In this document: positions 23,536 to 30,877 of the stretch, piece by piece | Position numbering within the stretch: the first letter of the stretch is position 1 | Layout of the letters: every line of letters begins with the position of its first letter | Position numbers and translations under genes: made by a program | The notes under the pieces: generated by a model | The model's input: only the letters and a program-made list of their open reading frames with translations | The model's database searches: none | What the model was told of the DNA's origin: nothing | Assembly (NCBI GenBank): GCA_028282905.1 | Contig: JANQGW010000235.1 | Coordinates: 1-34,876, forward strand | Direction of reading: 5' to 3' | From: Sedimentisphaerales bacterium | Lineage (GTDB): Bacteria; Planctomycetota; Phycisphaerae; Sedimentisphaerales; Anaerohalosphaeraceae | Length of the DNA stretch: 34,876 nt

Positions 23536-24836
23536 TATTGATTTTTCTTTGTATCTTCAGAAATAATTTGTTGAGCATTCTCGATAATACCCCGGGCGAA
23601 CTTTTCCGCCTCCTCGGCCCCGTGTTCTTTTGAAAGGCTGTCAATATGCCGTATCACACAATGACAAACTTTGTTCACCACCCGGCTCATCGAAGACTCC
23701 AGAAACTCCCGACACCCGGCATCCTGACGAGGGCCGACAAAGAACTTTTCCATTTCATTTTCGCGTATGTGCTCAAAAGACTCCCGGATTTGTCCCATCA
23801 GCGGCCCAATATCCCGCGTCACAAACCAATCCATAAAGGCGGTAACGGATTGGCAGATAATCTCTATCGCCTGTTCCAGGTCGCCTTCCCGCAATTTGAT
23901 ATTATCCTGAGCAACTTGCGCCAGATCATCAATACTGTAAAGATAAACATTTTCAATCTTTACAATGGCCGGGTCGAAACTTCGCGGCACCGTAATATCA
24001 ACGATCAGCAGGCTGCGATTCCGCCTCTTGGACATCAGCGATTTGATCCGGTCCTTGCTGAATAAATAACCTTCGGGTGCCGACGCAGCACCGACCAAAA
24101 TATTAGCCTCAAGGATTTCCTTGTCCAACTGCTCCCATGGCTGATTAGTCACACCATGTTTTTCAGCGAGTTGACAGCCTCGTTGCCGCGAGCGATTGAC
24201 AACGGTAACATCCCGGCACTTTTCATGGAGAAAATGCTCCACCAGCAATTCGCCCATTTGGCCCGCGCCTGCAATGACAACTTTGGAGGACTTGATGTCC
24301 GTAAACAGCTGCCGGGCCAACTCGACGGCTACTCCGGCCACACTGACCCGACGATTGGCAATGGAGGTATTGGTAATAATCTCTTTAGTCGTCCGAAACG
24401 CATCATGGAAAAGACGGTTCAACACTTTACCCGTTGTCTCGTGTTGACAGGAGATCTTGTAACATTCCTTCACCTGCGACGTAATCTGGTTTTCACCGAT
24501 CACCATGCTGTCGAGGCTGGAACAAACCGTAAACAAATGCGTCACGGCGTCCTCATTGATCTTGATATACAGATGCTCGGTCACAGCTTCATAGTCCACC
24601 GATCTGAATTCAACCAGCCACCTGGCCAGTTCCTTCGGCGTCGGGCCGCCGGCTTTTTCCACGACCGCATAACACTCTACCCGGTTACAGGTTGACAGCA
24701 GCGCAAATTCGCAACCGCCGAATGCCTGTGCAAGTTCCCCCAAGGCATCAGACACCAGCTCCGTATTGAAGGCAAGCTGTTCGCGAACCTCCACAGGTGC
24801 CGTTTTATGATTAATCCCGATTAATACAATCTGCAT
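23535..24836 (-). CDS. hemA: Glutamyl-tRNA reductase
   Basis: 433 residues from ATG 24836 (MQIVLIGINHKTAPVEVRE is the classic family start). A GTG at 24845, overlapping the previous stop as GTGA, is the alternative and adds three residues. NADPH-dependent reduction of Glu-tRNA to glutamate-1-semialdehyde, the first committed step. The catalytic Cys is C50 in LLSTCNRVE; SLDSMVIGENQI and the nucleotide-binding GAGQMG (about 190-195) are intact, and the C-terminal helical dimerisation domain is present. It lies in an operon between the hemX/ccsA-like membrane protein and ahbD, with overlaps on both sides. HemX-HemA linkage elsewhere is connected with control of HemA level. Confidence 0.96.
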   Translation of the reverse strand: MQIVLIGINHKTAPVEVREQLAFNTELVSDALGELAQAFGGCEFALLSTCNRVECYAVVEKAGGPTPKELARWLVEFRSVDYEAVTEHLYIKINEDAVTHLFTVCSSLDSMVIGENQITSQVKECYKISCQHETTGKVLNRLFHDAFRTTKEIITNTSIANRRVSVAGVAVELARQLFTDIKSSKVVIAGAGQMGELLVEHFLHEKCRDVTVVNRSRQRGCQLAEKHGVTNQPWEQLDKEILEANILVGAASAPEGYLFSKDRIKSLMSKRRNRSLLIVDITVPRSFDPAIVKIENVYLYSIDDLAQVAQDNIKLREGDLEQAIEIICQSVTAFMDWFVTRDIGPLMGQIRESFEHIRENEMEKFFVGPRQDAGCREFLESSMSRVVNKVCHCVIRHIDSLSKEHGAEEAEKFARGIIENAQQIISEDTKKNQ

Positions 24837-24841
24837 AGTGT

Positions 24842-25726
24842 TCACTCAACCTGACGACTTTGCGTTGACGACTTGATTTCAAAGTCATGGTCTGACTTAC
24901 AGAAGATTTTGCTGCCGATAAACGCAAACAAGATCAAAAAACACACGACAAGTGTTGACTGGGCAATCTTTCTGCCGCCAAATCCCAACACTCTTCTCAA
25001 CACAAGCGTGACCAGTAAAATCATCCAGGAAACAGCCACCAGCACGATTTTTGAATCCGAGAGCCAGTCCGCCAGTGTCATTCCCAACCCGGCAGATTTG
25101 GCGGCTATCAGACCGATACCGCTGATAAGCCCCAATGTCATGGCCGCGAAACTAAGCCGAAGTCCTAAGAGATTCAGCTTTTCGAGTGTCTCTATCGTCG
25201 GCATTTTTCCAAATAACGTCACAAAACGCTTGCTCTTGAGACGTTTTTGACTCCACAAAAAGAGAACGGCCATCGTGGAAGCAAGAACGATCATCGCCCC
25301 GGCCATCGTCATAGACAACGCATGGACAACCACCCATGGCGTCCTGACGGTTTCTTCAAGAACGGACGCCGGTTTGGCCACCACCGCCGCCAGAATATTG
25401 ACCCCCAGAAGCATCCAGGCCGTCACCGATACGAACCAAATCTGCTTGAGATAGGCCGAAAGTAGCAGAAACGAAATGCCGATAAAAATCATCAAAATCA
25501 GCATCGACTCAAAGACGCCGGACATCGGAAACGCCTTGACCGCGACCGCCCGCATCGCCAATAAACCCCCCGCCAACAGAATCTGGACAGACGTAAAGAC
25601 AACCAGCAGACGGCTGAATTTCACATCGCTTTTGACAATCTGCAAATGAGCCAGAATCGACGAAATCACCGAAAGCAGCAATATCCCGAAAAACAGGAGC
25701 CTTTCCACAGGCAGCAGGTCAAACAT
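24842..25726 (-). CDS. HemX/CcsA-like cytochrome c assembly family membrane protein
   Basis: 294 residues from the ATG at 25726, which has GGGGGT 3 bases upstream; an ATG at 25729 and an upstream in-frame ATG at 25744 (without a ribosome-binding site) are alternatives. About eight hydrophobic segments. The central WVVVHALSMTMAGAMIVLAS with its conserved His and the later LRLSFAAMTLGLISGI segment match the CcsA/ResC/HemX family. The Trp-rich WxWD heme-handling motif of true CcsA is not seen, which favours HemX. In Bacillus, HemX lowers HemA abundance; here the gene overlaps or nearly overlaps hemA and leads the operon, consistent with such a role. A part in heme transport is the alternative. 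Confidence 0.82.
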   Translation of the reverse strand: MFDLLPVERLLFFGILLLSVISSILAHLQIVKSDVKFSRLLVVFTSVQILLAGGLLAMRAVAVKAFPMSGVFESMLILMIFIGISFLLLSAYLKQIWFVSVTAWMLLGVNILAAVVAKPASVLEETVRTPWVVVHALSMTMAGAMIVLASTMAVLFLWSQKRLKSKRFVTLFGKMPTIETLEKLNLLGLRLSFAAMTLGLISGIGLIAAKSAGLGMTLADWLSDSKIVLVAVSWMILLVTLVLRRVLGFGGRKIAQSTLVVCFLILFAFIGSKIFCKSDHDFEIKSSTQSRQVE

Positions 25727-25778
25727 CATACCCCCTGTCAACATAAAGTATCGATTAGCATTCTATAAAACTCTGTAA

Positions 25779-25807
25779 GTTATACCAGAAAGACAAGTTA
25801 TAATCAA
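25779..25807 (-). promoter_or_regulatory. Candidate promoter of the hemX-hemA-ahbD-ahbC operon
   Basis: Minus-strand TTGATT, a 17-base spacer, then TATAAC, with expected transcription start near 25772, about 45 bases before the ATG at 25726. It is back to back with the hemC promoter candidate, so both could be co-regulated. Confidence 0.45.
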
Positions 25808-25849
25808 GCAGCGCATTATTTTCTTGATATTATCCTGTGGAAATCCTCC

Positions 25850-25878
25850 TTGAAAATCACATCCAAACGGCCTATGAT
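25850..25878 (+). promoter_or_regulatory. Candidate promoter of hemC
   Basis: TTGAAA, a 17-base spacer, then TATGAT. The expected transcription start is near 25885, about 20 bases before the ATG at 25906. This supports the internal hemC start over the upstream in-frame codon at 25837, which would lie within the promoter. Confidence 0.45.
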
Positions 25879-25905
25879 ACCCGCAAACAGACTTTATTTC
25901 GGAGT

Positions 25906-26850
25906 ATGAACATAGTGAAAGAGATTCGAATAGCGACCAGAGCCAGCAAATTAGCATTAGCCCAGGCCAATTGGACCTTACGCCAATTATCATCCATTGC
26001 CCCCGATATCCCCGTATCAATTGTCAAAATATCGACAAAAGGCGACCGCGATCAATCGGATTTTCTCTATAAATCCGGCTCTGTCGGCTATTTTACCTCG
26101 GAAGTGGAAAGAGCTTTACTGGAGGACAGAGCTGATGTGGCAGTTCACAGCCTCAAAGATTTGCCGACAACCATCACTTCGGGACTCGTCGTCTCAGCAA
26201 TCCCGCAAAGAGAGCAAGTCGCCGATGTCATCATCGCCTCGAACAAAATGTCCTCCATCCAGGATTTGCCTGCCAATGCGACCGTCGGCACCTCCAGTCT
26301 GCGCCGCATTACCCAACTCAAACGACGCCGGCCGGACCTGAATTGCCAACCGCTGCGTGGAAATATTGAAACACGCATCCGTAAAGTGACCGAAGGTCAG
26401 TTTGACGCGATTGTGATTGCACAGGCAGGCCTGAACCGACTCGATTTATCAGAAAATATCTCAATGATATTGCCGCCGGAAGAATTCATCCCGGCCCCGG
26501 GCCAGGGTGCCCTGGCCATCCAGATACGAGTTGACAATAAAGAATTATGCAAACTCATGGCGAATCTTGATAACCCGAATGCCCGATTAACCGCCGAGAC
26601 AGAACGGCGAATCCTGGCCGGACTGCACGGCGGCTGCAGTATCCCATTGGGGGTTTATTCATACATCGAGAATGAAACGATGCATATCCATGCGATTCTC
26701 AGCAATCTGGATGCTTCTCAGCAGATACGCAAAGCCACCTCATGCCCTGTCAGTAAAGCAGCCGAAACTGCTGACTTACTGACACAGCAGATACTGGAAG
26801 AAGGAGGCCGGAAATTATTGGAAGATATTCAGCGAGACAAAGAAAACTGA
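25906..26850 (+). CDS. hemC: Porphobilinogen deaminase (hydroxymethylbilane synthase)
   Basis: 314 residues from ATG 25906. GTG 25915 (giving MKEIRIATRASKLALAQ, the family N-terminus) is an equally good start with better spacing from GGAG. Polymerises four porphobilinogen units into hydroxymethylbilane. Visible features: GSVGYFTSEVERALLEDRAD, the catalytic Asp in DVAVHSLKDLPT, GTSSLRR, LRGNIETRI, and the dipyrromethane-anchoring Cys at 244 (numbered from ATG 25906) in LAGLHGGCSIPLG. It is transcribed alone, divergent from the hemX-hemA operon, and converges on hemB with only 7 bases between stop codons. Confidence 0.95.
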   Translation: MNIVKEIRIATRASKLALAQANWTLRQLSSIAPDIPVSIVKISTKGDRDQSDFLYKSGSVGYFTSEVERALLEDRADVAVHSLKDLPTTITSGLVVSAIPQREQVADVIIASNKMSSIQDLPANATVGTSSLRRITQLKRRRPDLNCQPLRGNIETRIRKVTEGQFDAIVIAQAGLNRLDLSENISMILPPEEFIPAPGQGALAIQIRVDNKELCKLMANLDNPNARLTAETERRILAGLHGGCSIPLGVYSYIENETMHIHAILSNLDASQQIRKATSCPVSKAAETADLLTQQILEEGGRKLLEDIQRDKEN

Positions 26851-26857
26851 TAATCTG

Positions 26858-27832
26858 TCATCGAGCAAGCACCTTCGCGGCCTCTTTGGCGAAATACGTA
26901 ATCAGGATATCCGCACCCGCCCGCTTGATCGACAGAAGCGTTTCCATCATGATCGCTTCAAGATCAACCAAACCCTGCTTGGCAGCGGCTTGGATCATCA
27001 TGTACTCGCCGGACACATTGTAGGCGGCAATCGGCACGTCAAAAGCCTGCCTGGCACGCTGGATGATATCCAGATACGCCAATGCAGGCTTGACCATCAG
27101 GATGTCAGCGCCTTCCTCAAGGTCCAGCCGCATTTCAGTCATGGCTTCGTCGCTATTGCCGGGATCCATCTGGTAGCTCTTGCGGTCTCCCCCCTGCGGC
27201 GCACTGTGAGCCGCCTCGCGGAACGGTCCGTAATAGGCGGACGCATATTTAGCAGCGTATGACATGATGGCAGTATCAGTGTACCCCACATCATCCAACA
27301 CACTGCGAATCCTGCCGACCCGCCCGTCCATCATATCTGAAGGCGCCACCATATCAGCCCCGGCCTGAGTATGAACCAATGCCATCTTTGCCAGCAAATC
27401 CAGCGTCGGGTCATTATCGATCTTACCTTCTTTAATAAGGCCGCAATGACCATGATCGGTATAGGCACACAAGCAAACATCAGTGATCACAAGCAAGTCC
27501 GGCACCGCTTCTTTGATTTTACGAATCGCCTGACAAACCGTAGAATCTTCCCGGTACGCATCAGAGCCTGAAGCATCCTTTGATACCGGCAAACCAAACA
27601 ATAAGACCGCCCCGATTCCCAAAGACGCAGTTTCGGCCGCTTCTTCGGCAATGCGGTCCGGCGAAAAATGGAAACAGCCCGCCATAGACGTAATAGGCTC
27701 TTTGACATTCTCACCCGGGCAGGTAAACAAAGGATACACAAGATTATCCACCGTCAGTCGGGTCTGTCTCACCAAACGCCTCATTGCCTCGCTCGAACGA
27801 AGCCTTCTTGGTCCTGTTGTCGGAAAACGCAT
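26858..27832 (-). CDS. hemB: Porphobilinogen synthase (delta-aminolevulinic acid dehydratase)
   Basis: 324 residues from ATG 27832, chosen because GGAG lies 6 bases upstream and MRFPTTGPRRLRSSEAMRRL is the usual family start. Condenses two 5-aminolevulinate molecules to porphobilinogen. Zinc-type active site cysteines C120, C122 and C130 (DVCLCAYTDHGHCG) and both Schiff-base/active-site lysines, K195 (AAKYASAYYGPFREA) and K248 (LMVKPALAYLD), are present. Single gene, tail to tail with hemC. Confidence 0.96.
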   Translation of the reverse strand: MRFPTTGPRRLRSSEAMRRLVRQTRLTVDNLVYPLFTCPGENVKEPITSMAGCFHFSPDRIAEEAAETASLGIGAVLLFGLPVSKDASGSDAYREDSTVCQAIRKIKEAVPDLLVITDVCLCAYTDHGHCGLIKEGKIDNDPTLDLLAKMALVHTQAGADMVAPSDMMDGRVGRIRSVLDDVGYTDTAIMSYAAKYASAYYGPFREAAHSAPQGGDRKSYQMDPGNSDEAMTEMRLDLEEGADILMVKPALAYLDIIQRARQAFDVPIAAYNVSGEYMMIQAAAKQGLVDLEAIMMETLLSIKRAGADILITYFAKEAAKVLAR

Positions 27833-28465
27833 ATATATCTCCATGGTCAATATTAAAACTCGAGTATTAAGAACCTCAATCTATATTAACGGCTGGAAGA
27901 TTATTTCCAAAGAAAGACTTTGGGGATATCTAAAAAAATTGCATTTGAGTCATCTTCAACCCAATAGCCTGCCAAATCAACTGAAACAATTAACACCTGT
28001 AGATTTCTTGTAAACACATGTAAGTCATTTAGAATCACCGACTTGATTTTTCCATAACTCGGCTATCTTCCTTATCCGAACTTAGGCTATAGAGCATTTA
28101 TGCCCTTCCGAAAATACACCCATCGCATCTACTTTCTCCACAAACAAAATACCTAAGCAAGCCAGGTAATACCTCCTAAGAGTAGCCGGAAAAACACCTT
28201 ATAGCAATAATGCCAAGACTCTGAATAGAATCCATCTCTTATAGACTAATATTTACATTACACTTACTTTTTGGCAACATTCTTTTAATTCTTAAGCACT
28301 TAAGGAAATTTTTCTTGATTTTTCTGGACAAACTTGATATGTTTGTTGAATGAGAAGCGTTTCCATGGCTTCATTGTGGTCTTAGAAGTGAGGATTCTGA
28401 CTGATTTTGTAAGTCGGCCGGGAAGATTGTTTGATTAAACGTCTTCGTTATGGAGAGCACGGAAC
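27833..28465. other. Intergenic region, hemB / lipoprotein
   Basis: 633 AT-rich bases between divergent genes without a credible coding region; short frames lack ribosome-binding sites. Near the right end are an imperfect palindrome (TTCTTAAG / CTTAAGGAA, 28289-28307), a promoter candidate (28315-28343) and two small leader hairpins (CTGACT / AGTCGG and GAAGATTGTTT / AAACGTCTTC, about 28398-28446) before the lipoprotein start. No tRNA or known riboswitch was recognised. Confidence 0.45.
28315..28343 (+). promoter_or_regulatory. Candidate promoter of the lipoprotein gene
   Basis: TTGATT, a 17-base spacer, then TATGTT, next to the TTAAG palindrome at 28289-28307, which could be an operator. 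The leader would be about 115 bases long. Consensus match only. Confidence 0.3.
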
Positions 28466-29332
28466 ATGAAAAGTTTTGACCACGGCTCAAAACGGAATGG
28501 GTATATTTACCCAGTTCTTAAGCACCTCGCTCAATGTCTGTCTGTTGTTACCATCATCGCTGTATTATGTTCCTGTCAGACGACAGATGAGCCACTCAAC
28601 ACCACGTTAAATAAACCTAAAGCAGAAGCCCCACCACCTGTTGCGGCTGAATCGGAACAGGAGGCTGTTGCCCTAACTCCGGTTATAACCGAAACTGCGC
28701 CAAAGCCGAACGATGCTATTACCGGCAAGTGGTATGGATACTGGGAAACGCCTTGGGGGCAAGTATCAGAAGTTCTGATAGACATCGCTCATATTGATAA
28801 TAACCGATATCGTATTAATGTCTATGAATCCACTGAGGAATATGCGCCGATCATCGCGGAAATTGACAGCACCTTGTCCGTTCAGAAGAATACGCTGATT
28901 TTTGACAGCGGCGAAGTAATCCACGAAGGCAAAGGCGTTATTGCCAATGGTCTTCTGAAGGGAGCATTCCAAGGCAGTGAAAACGGCACGTTTGTTCTTC
29001 ATACAATCAATAAAAAACCTGATATCAATCTTGCCGGAAAATGGCAGGGACAATGGCAAGACCAATGGGGTCAGCAGGAGGCTGTCTCGATCAATGTTAC
29101 AGCTGCCGGCGACGGAGGCTACCAATTTGCCGCGGTCGAGTCATTTGAGCCGGGAGCGATGACGCTCTTTACATTAAACGGTAAAATCGAAGACTGCGGG
29201 CAGATATCATTCGCCGGACAAACTGAGATATGGACCGGTGACGGTAAGGGATATACCGACAATCAAACCTGGAGTGGAACTTTTGAAGGAGATGAGAACG
29301 GATACTATATGCTTCGGCGCGTAACGCCGTAA
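28466..29332 (+). CDS. Lipoprotein with two homologous repeats
   Basis: 288 residues, ATG 28466 with GGAG upstream. A hydrophobic segment at 21-35 ends in the lipobox-like LCSC, so Cys37 is the likely lipidated residue; the 20-residue N-terminal region before it is longer than usual. A Pro/Ala/Glu-rich linker (45-83) leads to two homologous units, 85-181 and 189-286. Each starts with (T/A)GKWxGxW...WGQ and ends with GxFxGxExGxxxL. They look like small beta-barrel/calycin-type folds. I do not recognise a named family. It lies 77 bases before a secreted dockerin-like gene and may be co-transcribed with it. Confidence 0.75.
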   Translation: MKSFDHGSKRNGYIYPVLKHLAQCLSVVTIIAVLCSCQTTDEPLNTTLNKPKAEAPPPVAAESEQEAVALTPVITETAPKPNDAITGKWYGYWETPWGQVSEVLIDIAHIDNNRYRINVYESTEEYAPIIAEIDSTLSVQKNTLIFDSGEVIHEGKGVIANGLLKGAFQGSENGTFVLHTINKKPDINLAGKWQGQWQDQWGQQEAVSINVTAAGDGGYQFAAVESFEPGAMTLFTLNGKIEDCGQISFAGQTEIWTGDGKGYTDNQTWSGTFEGDENGYYMLRRVTP

Positions 29333-29346
29333 CCAAAGAATCGATA

Positions 29347-29371
29347 CATCACCGATGCGTGATTGGTGATG
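29347..29371 (+). other. Short stem-loop between lipoprotein and dockerin-like gene
   Basis: CATCACC / GGTGATG, a perfect 7-bp stem with an 11-base loop, 14 bases past the lipoprotein stop. There is no T run; it may attenuate or protect the transcript. Confidence 0.3.
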
Positions 29372-29409
29372 AAATACGATAAACCGTATTTAGATCGGAG
29401 GTACAAAGC

Positions 29410-30312
29410 ATGTTCAGGAGAAAACTATTGCATGTGTGCCTTTTGCTGACTGCAATTGGCAGTGTCTCAATGGCGGGATCTAAAATTGACGGCTGGGTGA
29501 TGGACGACTTTGAGTCTTACACATCAACAGCAGATATGAAGGCAACCAGTCTGACTACCGGCGGTCCGTGGTGGATTCTGCAGGAACTCGAAAATGTATT
29601 ATTCGGCAAACCTATCGCCGCCGGGGCTACACTTGAGATTAATTTGGCCACCAGCCCGCCGCACGGAACAGGCGATCCAAATGACACCAATGACCCAAAT
29701 GGTTTTACCGCTATTGGCGAAATAGATGCAAGCGGTCCGCAATCTGTAGAAGTTCATTATCAACTTACCAGTGAAGCCTCCTCCTGTGATCTATTAACGC
29801 TGGCGCATAATCTTGGCCTTCCATATGTGAATATCCCAACCGGTCAACCGGCACCGTTGGATACGCTTCCGGTGGCAGACTTTACGACAATTGGTAAAAT
29901 GACCATGAAAGTCAAAAAGAATTCGAGCAATATCACCAATCTCGACTCTTTCGCGGTCGGACTGATCGGCCCGGACATCAAACTCATTGGCCAGTTCAGA
30001 GTTCTTTCGACATCCCCCGGAAACGACTTCCTCGAATACCCCGATAATGTCTGGGAAACCGTCGAATTTGATATTAATGGTGTCATGGACACAGCCAATG
30101 CGGATTCAGCGTTTGGGCGGGATATGGTTTCAGCCATTGTCATCGGAACCTATGATACCGCCGGCTCGGATGTGCGATATCTGCTTGACGACATTACCTT
30201 CTTCAATGAAGGTGAACCCTGCGGAGCATACGACCCGGCCGACATTAATATGGACTGTGACGTCAATATGATTGATTTGTCAGCACTGGCCTCAGCCTGG
30301 CTGAGCCTGTAA
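29410..30312 (+). CDS. Small secreted protein with dockerin-like C-terminus
   Basis: 300 residues; ATG 29410 has a strong GGAGGT 7 bases upstream. Signal peptide 1-22 (MFRRKLLHVCLLLTAIGSVS). The body (27-270) opens with VMDDFESYTS and ends with VRYLLDDITFF, a jelly-roll-like pattern common in planctomycete exported proteins, perhaps carbohydrate-binding. The last 24 residues (DINMDCDVNMIDLSALASAW) form a single dockerin-like calcium loop that ends the protein. No catalytic motif. It is followed by a good intrinsic terminator. Confidence 0.83.
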   Translation: MFRRKLLHVCLLLTAIGSVSMAGSKIDGWVMDDFESYTSTADMKATSLTTGGPWWILQELENVLFGKPIAAGATLEINLATSPPHGTGDPNDTNDPNGFTAIGEIDASGPQSVEVHYQLTSEASSCDLLTLAHNLGLPYVNIPTGQPAPLDTLPVADFTTIGKMTMKVKKNSSNITNLDSFAVGLIGPDIKLIGQFRVLSTSPGNDFLEYPDNVWETVEFDINGVMDTANADSAFGRDMVSAIVIGTYDTAGSDVRYLLDDITFFNEGEPCGAYDPADINMDCDVNMIDLSALASAWLSL

Positions 30313-30342
30313 TGACGCTTTGAAAATTCAAATACTTTCTAA

Positions 30343-30385
30343 CCAACAGGTTTATGCCCATCATATTGTAAACCTGTTGGATTTT
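30343..30385 (+). terminator. Rho-independent terminator after the dockerin-like gene
   Basis: Perfect 12-bp stem CCAACAGGTTTA / TAAACCTGTTGG with a 14-base loop, followed by ATTTT, 30 bases past the stop codon. Confidence 0.7.
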
Positions 30386-30755
30386 ATCGAACCTCGACAC
30401 GAAGTTCGGGTAGATATATGAATCAGAAGCCTGCGATATCACGGGCTTCGATGCGAAATATGATATGGGGAATATCGGGTGAATATTTTTAAGCGGGCAT
30501 TTGTATTTTCCACCCGCGGTCAAAGTGGTCTTTTGCCGCAGCGGATGGTGGATGATGTTAAGTTGATGGGTTGTTTTTTTCTACGTCGCCATAACGACTC
30601 TCAACCAAGTGGCGTGGGTGAACAGTCCCTGCAATACGCACTGCCTGCAAGATTGGGATCCTCTTTTGTTCTCTCCTTTCTACAGGCTTTTATCCGCTTT
30701 ATCGATCGTTTCGATCTAGCGCATTTCATTAAAGTGTACCCCACTACTCTTTTAT
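30386..30755. other. Intergenic region before the tandem secreted genes
   Basis: 370 bases. Contains a GAAGCC / GGCTTC stem (30426-30449) and a CCGC-GGTCAAAG / CTTTTGCC-GCAGCGG imperfect stem near 30510-30545. A plus-strand frame of 104 codons (GTG 30479, with GGGGA upstream) runs into the leader repeat; its product has no recognisable features and I do not call it. Confidence 0.4.
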
Positions 30756-30877
30756 TGACCATATATCAATTCAATGAAAGGAGAAGGCTGTGAAAAGGCT
30801 CGACACATCGTAAAAGTATTAGTTTTGTATTGTAAATTATTCACTTCTTTTTTATTGAAAGGGAAACAAATGAATAA
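30756..30877 (+). repeat. Duplicated 5' leader, copy 1
   Basis: About 120 bases from TGACCATATATC to the first codons of the downstream gene, repeated with a few changes at 33832-33957. Blocks identical in both copies include CTGTGAAAAGGCTCGACACA and TTATTCACTTCTTTTT. The conservation covers noncoding sequence, the ribosome-binding site GAAAGGG and the start MNK. An in-frame upstream ATG at 30774 makes a 32-codon extension here. Likely a shared promoter/leader or regulatory RNA segment. Confidence 0.85.

Noticed and set aside
30479..30793. Plus-strand frame of 104 codons starting at GTG
   Set aside because: GGGGA is suitably placed upstream, but the product has no domain or signal, and the frame ends inside the duplicated leader, where the second copy does not preserve it. 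Kept only as a note.
30774..30869. N-terminal extension of the 951-residue protein (32 extra codons)
   Set aside because: The extension is part of the duplicated leader, is frame-shifted in the second copy, and would place 32 residues before a normal signal peptide that has its own ribosome-binding site.
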